From Clostridiales bacterium (GTDB lineage Bacteria > Bacillota > Clostridia > Lachnospirales > Lachnospiraceae): a DNA stretch of 22,730 nucleotides. Shown in pieces: positions 15,115-22,537 of the stretch (positions within the stretch are counted from its first letter, which is position 1; every line of letters starts with the position of its first letter). Both the position numbers and the translations under genes were made by a program. The DNA lies in NCBI GenBank assembly GCA_003343625.1, contig QAKV01000003.1, positions 1-22,730 of the forward strand, given 5' to 3'. A model generated the notes under the pieces. That model did not search any database. It was not told where the DNA came from and worked only from the letters and a program-made list of their open reading frames with translations.

Positions 15115-15781
15115 AGACGAAGTGGCGATCGCGGATTTGGAGAAGGATTATCTGGAGCTGAGCGGCTTCGATGTGGAAATCGAGAATGCGGGCGATTCCG
15201 GCTTAAAGCGGGCGCTGAAGGAGTCTTTCGATCTGGTGGTGCTGGATTTGATGCTTCCGGGAATAGACGGATTTGAAGTGTGCCGCAGGATCCGTGAGGA
15301 GAAGAATGTCCCCATCCTGATGGTCAGCGCCAAGAAAGACGATATCGACAAAATCCGCGGCCTGGGGCTGGGAGCGGACGATTATATGACCAAACCGTTC
15401 AGCCCCAGCGAACTGGTGGCCCGGGTCAAGGCCCATATGGCCAGATATGAGAGGCTTACCAGCACCCACCAGAAAACCAACGATATCATCGAGATCCGGG
15501 GGTTAAAGATCGACAAGACGGCCCGCCGCGTGTGGATCGACGGGACGGAGAAGACGTTTACCACGAAGGAATTCGATCTGCTCACCTTTCTGGCAGAAAA
15601 TCCCAACCATGTCTTCACCAAGGAGGAGCTGTTCCGGGAGATCTGGGACATGGAGTCCATCGGGGATATCGCCACGGTGACGGTGCATATCAAGAAGATC
15701 AGGGAAAAAATTGAAGTGGATACGGCAAACCCGCAGTACATCGAAACGATCTGGGGCGTGGGTTACCGGTTTAAAATTTGA
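15092..15781 (+). CDS. OmpR/PhoB-family response regulator
   Basis: 229 residues. Receiver domain 1-120 with IIEDE, phospho-acceptor Asp52 in VVLDLMLPG and Lys101 in YMTKPF. The winged-helix DNA-binding domain covers about 130-228 (TTKEFDLLTFLAENPNHVFTKEELFREIW; ATVTVHIKKIREKIE; ETIWGVGYRFKI). A cytoplasmic transcription factor partnered with the overlapping kinase gene. The start overlaps the kinase end by 23 bases after AGGGAGGCAGAAGGAA. Confidence 0.94.
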   Translation: MSRILIIEDEVAIADLEKDYLELSGFDVEIENAGDSGLKRALKESFDLVVLDLMLPGIDGFEVCRRIREEKNVPILMVSAKKDDIDKIRGLGLGADDYMTKPFSPSELVARVKAHMARYERLTSTHQKTNDIIEIRGLKIDKTARRVWIDGTEKTFTTKEFDLLTFLAENPNHVFTKEELFREIWDMESIGDIATVTVHIKKIREKIEVDTANPQYIETIWGVGYRFKI

Positions 15782-15812
15782 ACGCTCACAGGCGGAAGGA
15801 AGCGGGTGAGAA

Positions 15813-16577
15813 GTGAAAACGCGCATTCTATATGAAGATAAGGACATCCTGGTCTGCTTTAAACCGGCGGGGATCGCCGTACAGAGCGCCAGGGCGACGG
15901 AGCCGGATGTGGTCAGCGAGCTGAAGGGATATTTGGCCGGAAAGGGGAAGACGGCAGTGGAAGCGCCGGGCCCTATGGCCGGCGTGCGCTGCGGTCTTCC
16001 TTCCGGCCGCGAGCCGGTTTATCTGGGGGTTATCCACCGGCTGGATCAGCCCGTTTCCGGCATTCTGGTCTTTTCCAAGAACCGGAAGGCCGCGGCGGAG
16101 CTGAGCCGGCAGGTGGCGGATCATTCCATGGAGAAAGTTTACCGCGCGCAGGTATGGACGGACGAAGCGTCAGCCGTTTCGCCCGGGCAGGCGAAAGAAA
16201 GCCGGCTCGACGGGCGCTGGAACGAGCTGACGGACTATATGAAGAAGGACGGGAACCGGACCGCCCGGATCGCGGATCCGGGGGATCCGGAAGCCAAAAA
16301 GGCCGCGCTGCGGTATCGCTGCTTAAAACAGGACGGAGAGCGTGCGCTTCTGGAGATCGAGCTGAAAACGGGGCGTTATCATCAGATCCGTTTGCAGCTG
16401 TCCCACGCCGGCATGCCCATCGCAGGGGATGGGAAATATTCGGATGAGCGTCACCGCCGGGCGGACGCAGGAGAAGGGATTCGAAGCATCCGGCTGCAGG
16501 CCGTGAAGCTGTGCTTCAACCATCCGACCGCGAAGAAGAGAGTTTGCTATGAATTGGATCAAAAACTGGAACTTTAA
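15813..16577 (+). CDS. RluA-family pseudouridine synthase
   Basis: 254 residues. The catalytic motif HRLDQPVSG holds Asp78, and ILVCFKPAGIAVQ near the N-terminus and GRYHQIRLQLSHAGMPIAGD near the C-terminus are family hallmarks. It isomerises uridine in rRNA or tRNA; the target site cannot be read off. There is no S4 domain, so it is the short RluA/TruC-like form. It starts at GTG 15813, 31 bases after the regulator. Its last 29 bases overlap the next gene, so it is probably co-transcribed with the two-component system. Confidence 0.9.
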   Translation: MKTRILYEDKDILVCFKPAGIAVQSARATEPDVVSELKGYLAGKGKTAVEAPGPMAGVRCGLPSGREPVYLGVIHRLDQPVSGILVFSKNRKAAAELSRQVADHSMEKVYRAQVWTDEASAVSPGQAKESRLDGRWNELTDYMKKDGNRTARIADPGDPEAKKAALRYRCLKQDGERALLEIELKTGRYHQIRLQLSHAGMPIAGDGKYSDERHRRADAGEGIRSIRLQAVKLCFNHPTAKKRVCYELDQKLEL

Positions 16578-18201
16578 GAGGGCGGCATCCGCCCTGACCG
16601 GCATCTGGGCCTTTTTGCTGGTGACGGCGTTCCCCCTCTATGCAAAAAACAGATACTCTCAAATGGGAGTTCACAAATTCGAGTTCTTTCTGGGAATCAG
16701 CGCCGCCTGTCTTCTTCCGGCGGCGTTTTTTTTATACGGTGGGAAACTGCATTTCCTATCGTATCAAAAAAGACGCTCCGATGAGGGCGCGGAGGGGCGT
16801 TCGCTGCGATGCCGGCTGAGCGGGCTGGATCTGGCGATGCTTTCCTATCTGGCGGCCTGCTGCTTGTCCTGGCTTTTTTCTTCGGATCGACGACAGGGGT
16901 GGATCGGCGTCTCCGGTTGGTTCATGGGCCTCAGAACCCAGTTGATGTTCGTGTTGATCTACGCGCTCGTCTCCCGGGGATTCTGTCTTTCCGCTTTCTG
17001 GAAGCGCGCCCTCCTGACCGGGCATTTGCTGGGATCGGGATCGGTCTTTTCGCTGGGGGTGCTGCATCGGTTCGGGCTGGATCCCCTGGATATGTACCGG
17101 GGGCTGGACGAATCCTATCGGCTCCTCTTTCTGTCCACCATCGGGCAGGCCTCCTGGTATTCCTCCTATGTCTGTCTGGCGCTGGTACCGGGGGCGGTTC
17201 TCTTCTTCGTTTCCGAAAAACTGTGGGTGCGCCTGACGCTGGGGGCATACTGTATGCTGGGGTTCGCCACGGTGGTGACCCAGAACAGCGACAGCGCTTT
17301 TGCGGCTATGGCAGCGCTCTTTTTCGTCCTCTTTCTGGCGGCCTGCGACGGTCCCGGGCGGATGGAGCGTTTTTTCGAAACCGCATTGCTGATGCTTGGA
17401 AGCTTTAAAATCACAGGGATCCTGCAGCTGCTCTTTCCGGAAGCCGCCGTGCAGCTGGATGGAATGTCAGAGTTTCTGTCCCAGAGTACGGAGACATGGA
17501 TCGTTTTTCTGGCGTTGTGCTTCGCCTACGCGGGATTCCTTTTTTATCGGCAGAGACGCCCCGAGAAGTGCGATTTTGTCAGCAAAAAAGGAATGCGGGC
17601 CGGCGTCTGCCTTCTGGCCGGAGGCGCGCTGCTTCTGTATGGGGGCGCGGTGTGGCTGAATACCAGCGGCCTTTCGGAGCGCCTGTGGGGGATTCGCAGC
17701 GGGAACCAATATCTGATGTTCGACCGGTTCTGGGGGAATTCACGGGGATTTATCTGGAAGTTTACTTTGGAGGCGTTTGGGAAATTGCCTTTCTGGCGGA
17801 AACTGGTCGGGGTCGGGCCGGATTGTTTTTCCTCCTGGTGCTATGGAGATCAGCAGCTGCAGCGACAGCTGGATCATTTCTTCGGCATGAACCAAACGCT
17901 TACCAATGCGCATAACGAATTTTTAAACGCTCTGTTCTGTATCGGGATCCTGGGACTTCTGGCCTATCTCGCGGTCTTCATGGCGGCTTTCCGCCGTTTT
18001 TTTGCGGCCAGAAACGTCAGCTGGATCGCGCTGGCGGCCGCTGCGGGCATTTGCGTCTACGGCGCCCACAATTTCTTCTGCTATCAGCAGATCTGCTGCG
18101 CACCGTATCTGTTTTTGCTGTTGGGGCTGGCAGAAAACGTCAGAAAATTCCCCCATGCAGCAGCACATAGAACGGGAGGATTCAACCATACTACTTCATG
18201 A
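16549..18201 (+). CDS. O-antigen-ligase-like (WaaL/Wzy_C) polytopic membrane protein
   Basis: 550 residues with at least ten hydrophobic segments. The Wzy_C-type signature appears near the end: a periplasmic-loop-like region (GVGPDCFSSWCYGD) and NAHNEFLNALFCIGILGLLAYL, with the conserved His455. Family members ligate or polymerise lipid-linked glycans, but in Gram-positives the substrate is usually unknown (wall polymer, capsule or protein glycan). No glycosyltransferase cluster accompanies it here. The start lies inside the pseudouridine-synthase gene, after AAGAGAG. Confidence 0.8.
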   Translation: MNWIKNWNFKRAASALTGIWAFLLVTAFPLYAKNRYSQMGVHKFEFFLGISAACLLPAAFFLYGGKLHFLSYQKRRSDEGAEGRSLRCRLSGLDLAMLSYLAACCLSWLFSSDRRQGWIGVSGWFMGLRTQLMFVLIYALVSRGFCLSAFWKRALLTGHLLGSGSVFSLGVLHRFGLDPLDMYRGLDESYRLLFLSTIGQASWYSSYVCLALVPGAVLFFVSEKLWVRLTLGAYCMLGFATVVTQNSDSAFAAMAALFFVLFLAACDGPGRMERFFETALLMLGSFKITGILQLLFPEAAVQLDGMSEFLSQSTETWIVFLALCFAYAGFLFYRQRRPEKCDFVSKKGMRAGVCLLAGGALLLYGGAVWLNTSGLSERLWGIRSGNQYLMFDRFWGNSRGFIWKFTLEAFGKLPFWRKLVGVGPDCFSSWCYGDQQLQRQLDHFFGMNQTLTNAHNEFLNALFCIGILGLLAYLAVFMAAFRRFFAARNVSWIALAAAAGICVYGAHNFFCYQQICCAPYLFLLLGLAENVRKFPHAAAHRTGGFNHTTS

Positions 18202-18213
18202 CAGGAGGTAGAT

Positions 18214-19257
18214 ATGGGGATTTTATCGGGGAAAAACGGAAAAAAGGCACTGTCTGCGGCGGCTTTTGCGCTGGCGCTGTATTTTATCTTCAAATACCTG
18301 TTTCCGCTGCTGGCTCCGTTTCTCATTTCCTTTCTGCTCGTCTACCTGTGTAATCCATGGCTGAAAAAGGTGCAGAAAAAAACGCATATCCGAAAGGAGA
18401 TCCTGTTGGGCGGCCTGTTGCTTTTATCAGCCGCCCTGCTTTTGTGCGGGATCTGGGGGTTGGTTTCCTGGGGAACCGTGCACGCGGAGGAACTCGGGGA
18501 AGGAGTGCGGGCAGTGCAGGAGAAGATGGACGGGATGTTACGGGATTGCTGCGTCTTTCTGGAGCGGAAGTTCGGGATTGATGCCGGGGATACCCGGGGA
18601 TTGATTGTGGAAAAGACGTCCGAATTTCTCGATGGGCTGGGGAAAGATGCGCTGCCCAGGGCGGCGAAGCGGTCTTTGGAGTCCCTGAAAGGCCTGGCGT
18701 CGGCTGCGGCTTTTTTGGGGGTGGGCTTTATCGCCGCTCTGCTTTTGTGCCGGGATTATGAGAGCATGATGGAACAGCTGGAAGGAAATCAGATGCTCGC
18801 CACGGGCCTGCAATTTGCGGAAAAGGCCATCTCCATGATCGGCGGGTACGTAAAGGCGCAGGCCATCATCCTGTGCGCCATTTCGCTGATCGCGGTGCTG
18901 GGGCTTTTGATCGGGCGGATTGAAGGGGCTGCGATCCTGGGCGTTCTGGCCGGGTTGCTGGACGCCCTGCCCTTTATCGGAACGGGCATCATCCTCCTGC
19001 CCACCGCGTTCTGGCAGCTTCTGTCCGGGAATTTCTGGGGGGCCGGGATGGCGGCGCTTTCTTACGTGCTGTGCATCGCGGCCCGGGAATTGCTGGAACC
19101 CAGACTGCTGGGAAAACAGACGGGTATGTATCCGGTGGTAATGTTGTTTTCCGTTTACGCGGGGATCCGCGTGTTCGGGCTGACGGGAATTTTCCTGGGC
19201 CCGCTGTATGCGGTGCTGTTCAAGGAAGGGATCGATTGCATGAGAGGGACTCCATGA
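18214..19257 (+). CDS. AI-2E family / YtvI-like membrane transporter
   Basis: 347 residues. Two N-terminal helices (ALALYFIFKYLFPLLAPFLI), a soluble amphipathic segment (about 95-150), then a cluster of five or more helices with the family signature LAGLLDALPFIGTGIILLPTAFW and LLEPRLLGKQTGMYP…GLTGIFLGPLYAV. The family includes exporters of small molecules and the sporulation protein YtvI; the name does not imply a link to the agr locus next door. AGGAGG lies five bases before ATG 18214. Its last 38 bases run antisense through the end of agrA. Confidence 0.87.
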   Translation: MGILSGKNGKKALSAAAFALALYFIFKYLFPLLAPFLISFLLVYLCNPWLKKVQKKTHIRKEILLGGLLLLSAALLLCGIWGLVSWGTVHAEELGEGVRAVQEKMDGMLRDCCVFLERKFGIDAGDTRGLIVEKTSEFLDGLGKDALPRAAKRSLESLKGLASAAAFLGVGFIAALLLCRDYESMMEQLEGNQMLATGLQFAEKAISMIGGYVKAQAIILCAISLIAVLGLLIGRIEGAAILGVLAGLLDALPFIGTGIILLPTAFWQLLSGNFWGAGMAALSYVLCIAARELLEPRLLGKQTGMYPVVMLFSVYAGIRVFGLTGIFLGPLYAVLFKEGIDCMRGTP

Positions 19258-19975
19258 GCTCCTGCAGCCTTTTGAAACGGCGCTGGGCGCAGGGGCAGAC
19301 GGCCTCGTTGTCCAGTTCGATGCGGCAGGGGTCGCGCATGAGTTTGCGGATGTGGAGCACGTTGACCAGATAGGATTTGTGGCAGAGAAAGAACCGGTCG
19401 CCCAGTTTTTCCTGCGTTTCCTTCAGGGTGCCCGGACACTGGTAGATGCTGCCCGCAGTATAAATCGCGATCCTGTGTGCCCCGGTAGAGCGGATGTACA
19501 GGATCTTATCTACCGGAAGAAAGAGTTCCTGCTCCGGCAGGCGAAAATGCAGCCGGCCCGTGGAGGATACTGCGGGGATGCGGCTCTTCTCGAGGATATT
19601 TTCCAGGCACTGCAGGATGTGAATGGAATAGTCGGGATCGTCTTTGAGCAGAAAATCCAGAGGTTCCACCTTATAGCGGAAGGTGGTGACGGCCATTTCG
19701 GAATGGGTGGTGGTGAACACGACGAAGGCGCGGGGATCCAGTGCCCGGATACGGGAGGCCAGTTCGATGCCGTTCATGGAGGAACCCAACTGGATATCCA
19801 GAAAATAGGCGGCGGCCTGAGGGGTCAGGGGAAGCGAGCCCAACAATTCCTCCGGCCTGCGGGAAGCGCAGACGACCTTCATGTCCAGATTCTCGATGAA
19901 GATATATTTTTCGATGATGGTTTTAAGCTGGGTGAGCTGAAAGGGATCGTCCTCACAAAGATAAATGGGAATCAT
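19220..19975 (-). CDS. agrA: AgrA-like LytTR response regulator
   Basis: 251 residues. Receiver domain 1-125: MIPIYLCEDDPFQ, phospho-acceptor Asp60 in AAYFLDIQLG, and TTTHSEMAVTTFRYKVEPLDFLLKD, which is very typical of AgrA. The LytTR DNA-binding domain covers about 140-240: IRSTGAHRIAIYTAG, then RFFLCHKSYLVNVLHI. LytTR proteins bind pairs of 9-bp direct repeats about two helical turns apart, the arrangement found at 21416-21445 and 22219-22248. Encoded 19 bases after agrC with AGGAGA seven bases before the ATG. The symbol is by family resemblance. Confidence 0.88.
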   Translation of the reverse strand: MIPIYLCEDDPFQLTQLKTIIEKYIFIENLDMKVVCASRRPEELLGSLPLTPQAAAYFLDIQLGSSMNGIELASRIRALDPRAFVVFTTTHSEMAVTTFRYKVEPLDFLLKDDPDYSIHILQCLENILEKSRIPAVSSTGRLHFRLPEQELFLPVDKILYIRSTGAHRIAIYTAGSIYQCPGTLKETQEKLGDRFFLCHKSYLVNVLHIRKLMRDPCRIELDNEAVCPCAQRRFKRLQELMESLSCNRSLP

Positions 19976-19994
19976 CTCGGGTTCTCCTGATCGT

Positions 19995-21326
19995 CTAATT
20001 CTTCCGGTTGCAGTGAAGGGTCAGTATCTGTCTGAAACGGCCGGATTCGCAGCCCGTGCAGACGCTGACATCCGGACAGTCCGCCAGCAGCTCGGCGACG
20101 GTGGAAAGGCCGAGACCGCTGTGATTTTCTTTTGTGGTGAACCCCGGAGCGGTCAGTTCGTCCAGGGAACAGGGCAAAGCGGGCGTGCTGTTTTCGATAT
20201 GGAAAATGAGATCCCCTCCCCGCCGGATCAGCGCTGCATGCAGGAGCTTTTCATCCGTCGCCGAAGCGGCTTCCATGGCGTTGTCCAGATAGATGCCCAG
20301 AATTCGGGAAAGCACCAGCAGATTCATGGGAATTTCCGCAATTTCCTCCGTCAGCTCCAGGGAAACGTTCAGCCCCAGGTTCATGGCCTGTATCAATTTG
20401 GTGTAAAAGAGCCCTTTGATTTCCAGGACTTTAATGTTGCTGAGCCTGGCGATGACGGCGTCTTTGTCCAGAAGATTCCTTCCCGTAGGGAGGAGCCGGC
20501 TGTTGAAGTAGGCTTTCAGCCGATTCATATCGTTTTCCTGGATGTATCCGTTGATGGTGGCCAGAATATTCATGTAATCGTGCTTGAACCGTCGAATCTC
20601 CTGATAATGGCTCTCCAGCTGCTTCGTATATTCCACCAGTTTTTCCCGCTCCTGGGCCTGCAGGGCCAGCCGTTTGTTTTCGGAAAGGGCCCGGTAGACG
20701 AGGGAGAGGATCAGGAAGTTGACGAAGGTAAAGGCAAAAATCAGGATGCCGTTGAACAGAAGAATCTGGGTCGGATAGTTCGTGAAGCTGCCGGCGATGA
20801 TGTTGAACAGGTAAATGCCGGAGCAGATGCTCATCTCGCCCAAAAGGAGCCATTGCATGACCGGTGCGAAACCCTCTCCATATGTCCGGAGCCCGAGGTG
20901 GATGCGCTTCCTGAAAAAGGCGCAGGGCAAAATGGCAAGAAGGGCGTGTACCAGTAAAAAGGTGAAAGCCATCGGGGGAGAAGAACGGATCCGATCGAAA
21001 TCATAGCCCAGAAAACGCAGGGGAATGGTTACGGCATAGTCCGTAAGTACGCTCCAAAACCATACGATCTGAAAGATCATGATATTCCAGAGGCGGAATT
21101 TGGCGGGCGCAAAAAGCAGGATCAGAAAACAGCCCGCGAGCAGGATGGGTGTGCCCAGGTTTCCGGTATAAATGGATAAAAACATGCTGCAGAACACGAT
21201 GTACAGATAAAGAAAAATTTTTTGTCTGCGCGGGATTGGAGGAACGAATAGAAACTCCAACATAATGATAAAAACGGCCGCACCGGTACCCTGAATGAGA
21301 AACATAATGGGGTTCAACTGTTTCAC
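19995..21326 (-). CDS. agrC: AgrC-like GHKL sensor histidine kinase
   Basis: 443 residues. Six or seven hydrophobic helices fill residues 1-212, the peptide-sensing part in AgrC. A coiled-coil linker (SENKRLALQAQEREKLVEYT) leads to His249 in RRFKHDYMNILATINGYIQ and a GHKL ATPase domain (ILGIYLDNAMEAA; HSGLGLSTVAELL). It should detect an extracellular peptide and phosphorylate the AgrA-like regulator. The start is not certain: GTG 21326 has GAGG only three bases before it, whereas TTG 21320 has AGGAAGGTG in a better position. Divergent from agrB. Confidence 0.88.
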   Translation of the reverse strand: MKQLNPIMFLIQGTGAAVFIIMLEFLFVPPIPRRQKIFLYLYIVFCSMFLSIYTGNLGTPILLAGCFLILLFAPAKFRLWNIMIFQIVWFWSVLTDYAVTIPLRFLGYDFDRIRSSPPMAFTFLLVHALLAILPCAFFRKRIHLGLRTYGEGFAPVMQWLLLGEMSICSGIYLFNIIAGSFTNYPTQILLFNGILIFAFTFVNFLILSLVYRALSENKRLALQAQEREKLVEYTKQLESHYQEIRRFKHDYMNILATINGYIQENDMNRLKAYFNSRLLPTGRNLLDKDAVIARLSNIKVLEIKGLFYTKLIQAMNLGLNVSLELTEEIAEIPMNLLVLSRILGIYLDNAMEAASATDEKLLHAALIRRGGDLIFHIENSTPALPCSLDELTAPGFTTKENHSGLGLSTVAELLADCPDVSVCTGCESGRFRQILTLHCNRKN

Positions 21327-21415
21327 CTTCCTCTGTCCTATATTAACATGATGCCATGGGAAGATAAAGAAGGGAATAGAAAAGAAATTCAGAAAATTTA
21401 GTAAGAAAAAGGATG

Positions 21416-21480
21416 CGTTCAGGACGAATTTTTAATCGCTTGGGAAAAAATGAGGAGGAACAGGAGAAGAATGTTATAAT
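21416..21480 (+). promoter_or_regulatory. agrB promoter with paired AgrA-type direct repeats
   Basis: Half-sites CGTTCAGGA (21416-21424) and CGCTTGGGA (21437-21445) are 21 bp apart, i.e. 9-bp repeats with a 12-bp gap. The -10 TATAAT is at 21475-21480, 38 bp after the start of the second half-site. The -35 position holds GAGGAG, far from consensus, so an activator is probably required. The arrangement equals LytTR/AgrA sites. The same architecture recurs at 22219-22283. Confidence 0.75.
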
Positions 21481-21499
21481 ACAATCCTGGAGAATACAT

Positions 21500-22111
21500 A
21501 TGATACATACTTGTGCGGTAAAAATTTCAGGATGGTGTGTCCGATGCCTCGGAAATTCAGAGGAGGAAAGACAGGTCATCCAGTATGGGATTGAAGTCAT
21601 TCTGGACGCTGTGGGAAAGACCGCGGCGATCCTGCTGGCGGGGGCATTGATGGGAAGAGCCCCCGCATTTGCAGCCTCCCTCGTTTTTTTCTGCAGCCTG
21701 AGGTATTGGGCAGGGGGGATTCACTGCAAGACCAGCTTTCGCTGTTTGATCGCTATGCTGGCAATCTGCCTGATCAGCGTGTACGGAGCCTTCTGGCTGG
21801 AAAACAGCGGAGAGGGACTTTTCTGGGCGATCGCAGCTTTCTGCTACGCTTGTATGCTCTTTTTGGCTCCGGGAGAGACGGGGAAAAGCGGCTTTTTGGA
21901 TCTGAAGGCGAGACGTCAAAAGAAACTCGGATCCGTTCTGTGGATGACGGGAGAGTTGATTTTGATCGCGATCATCAATCATTCCTGGTGGAGATGGGTC
22001 TTATTTCTGCCCATGTTCATAGAAACAATCAGCATTATTCCATGTGAAATGCGAAAGGAGAGAGGACATGAAGAACACAAAAGTAGCAAAAGCGATCAAG
22101 AAACTGGCTGA
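21500..22111 (+). CDS. agrB: AgrB-like peptide-processing membrane protease
   Basis: 203 residues with about five hydrophobic segments. The catalytic pair is intact: His75 and Cys82, seven residues apart, in SLRYWAGGIHCKTSFRC. AgrB cleaves the C-terminal tail of AgrD, normally passing the acyl group to an AgrD cysteine to form a thiolactone. ATG 21500 has GGAG seven bases upstream and is preferred over an ATG at 21413, which lies upstream of the promoter. The last 44 bases overlap agrD. The C-terminus (KERGHEEHKSSKSDQETG) is hydrophilic. Confidence 0.9.
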   Translation: MIHTCAVKISGWCVRCLGNSEEERQVIQYGIEVILDAVGKTAAILLAGALMGRAPAFAASLVFFCSLRYWAGGIHCKTSFRCLIAMLAICLISVYGAFWLENSGEGLFWAIAAFCYACMLFLAPGETGKSGFLDLKARRQKKLGSVLWMTGELILIAIINHSWWRWVLFLPMFIETISIIPCEMRKERGHEEHKSSKSDQETG

Positions 22112-22208
22112 GGCATCCGCAAAAAAGGCCGTAAACAAAAAGCTGATTATCATGCTTTATGAACCCGAAATGCCGGAAGCAGTGAAAAAAGCGGCGGATA
22201 GAAAATAA
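22068..22208 (+). CDS. agrD: AgrD-like signal-peptide precursor lacking the ring cysteine
   Basis: 46 residues, missed by routine ORF length cut-offs. AAAGGAG lies seven bases before ATG 22068, inside the end of agrB. It has the three AgrD parts: a lysine-rich amphipathic N-terminal helix (MKNTKVAKAIKKLAEASAKK), a short hydrophobic core (LIIML) and an acidic recognition tail (YEPEMPEAVKK, like the staphylococcal DEPEVPEEL). There is no cysteine anywhere. The only serine is residue 18, far from the ring position, where Leu or Ile stands instead. An ordinary thiolactone or lactone cannot form; a linear peptide or a lactam through Lys24/Lys25 would have to be considered. The assignment rests on position, length and tail. 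Confidence 0.75.
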   Translation: MKNTKVAKAIKKLAEASAKKAVNKKLIIMLYEPEMPEAVKKAADRK

Positions 22209-22218
22209 CAGTTTCCTG

Positions 22219-22283
22219 CGTTCAGGACGATTTTCAGGTCGTTCGGGAAAAATTCATGAATTTATCCGTTTTTGTGCTATAAT
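22219..22283 (+). promoter_or_regulatory. Second AgrA-type promoter, downstream of agrD (P3-like)
   Basis: Half-sites CGTTCAGGA (22219-22227) and CGTTCGGGA (22240-22248), again 21 bp apart, and -10 TATAAT (22278-22283) again 38 bp after the start of the second half-site. The -35 position is CATGAA, weak. The first half-site is identical in both promoters and the GGGAAAAA after the second is shared, so the same activated regulator should drive both. Transcription would start near 22290 and read rightward. Confidence 0.7.
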
Positions 22284-22289
22284 GCCAAA

Positions 22290-22445
22290 TTGTGAGCGGA
22301 GAAGATAAAGGCCCGGCGGAACAGCGGGGGGAGATTTGTGGGAGTGAAGTGACCAGACTGAGCTTGAAATTCGCTGTTTTCCGCCCGGTGCTTTATCATT
22401 TATAAGACTTCTTCTGCGGCAGCGCTGCGCGCGCGTCGGGAAGAG
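22290..22445 (+). ncRNA. Putative agr-controlled structured RNA (RNAIII-like), possibly cut by an IS
   Basis: The stretch after the second agr-type promoter has no well-supported gene but can fold. GATAAAG (22304-22310) pairs with CTTTATC (22391-22397), CCGG (22313-22316) with CCGG (22385-22388), CGGAA with TTCCG, and CAGCG (22322-22326) with CGCTG (22372-22376). That makes about 21 pairs around a 45-base loop containing GGGGGGAG. A second hairpin forms around GCAGCGCTGC. An 18-codon frame (GTG 22349, MTRLSLKFAVFRPVLYHL) with GGAG close before it lies within. It may be a regulatory RNA, a small peptide messenger, or the leader of a gene displaced by the IS-like sequence on the right. No known RNA family recognised. 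Confidence 0.4.
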
Positions 22446-22474
22446 GGGGCTGTGAAAAAAGCATAGCCCAAAAC

Positions 22475-22520
22475 AAAGAAGGACCAAGGGTCAAAAATAA
22501 GCCCAAGGTCCTTCTTTTGT
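22475..22520 (+). terminator. Hairpin with U-tract ahead of the transposase
   Basis: AAAGAAGGACC (22475-22485) pairs perfectly with GGTCCTTCTTT (22507-22517); after a two-base mismatch GGG and CCC extend the stem. TTTTGTGTT follows. It would end transcripts entering from the agr side, and is probably part of the IS leader, shielding the transposase from outside transcription. A smaller hairpin, GGGCTGTG/CATAGCCC, precedes it at about 22447-22469. Confidence 0.65.
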
Positions 22521-22537
22521 GTTAAAATTAACTTGCA

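Noticed and set aside
18214..19257. AI-2 quorum-sensing link for the AI-2E-family protein
   Set aside because: The family name is historical and members have varied roles; no luxS or AI-2 genes are present.
22292..22405. 37-codon GTG frame at the start of the putative RNA
   Set aside because: It begins at the predicted transcript start with no room for a ribosome site; only the inner 18-codon start is worth mention.
22290..22445. 6S RNA, SRP RNA, tmRNA or RNase P RNA
   Set aside because: None of the conserved cores I know for these families is visible, and the promoter is of activator-dependent type.
22254..22487. 77-codon minus-strand frame across the putative agr-controlled RNA
   Set aside because: It reads back over the promoter and IS boundary with no ribosome site; composition looks random.
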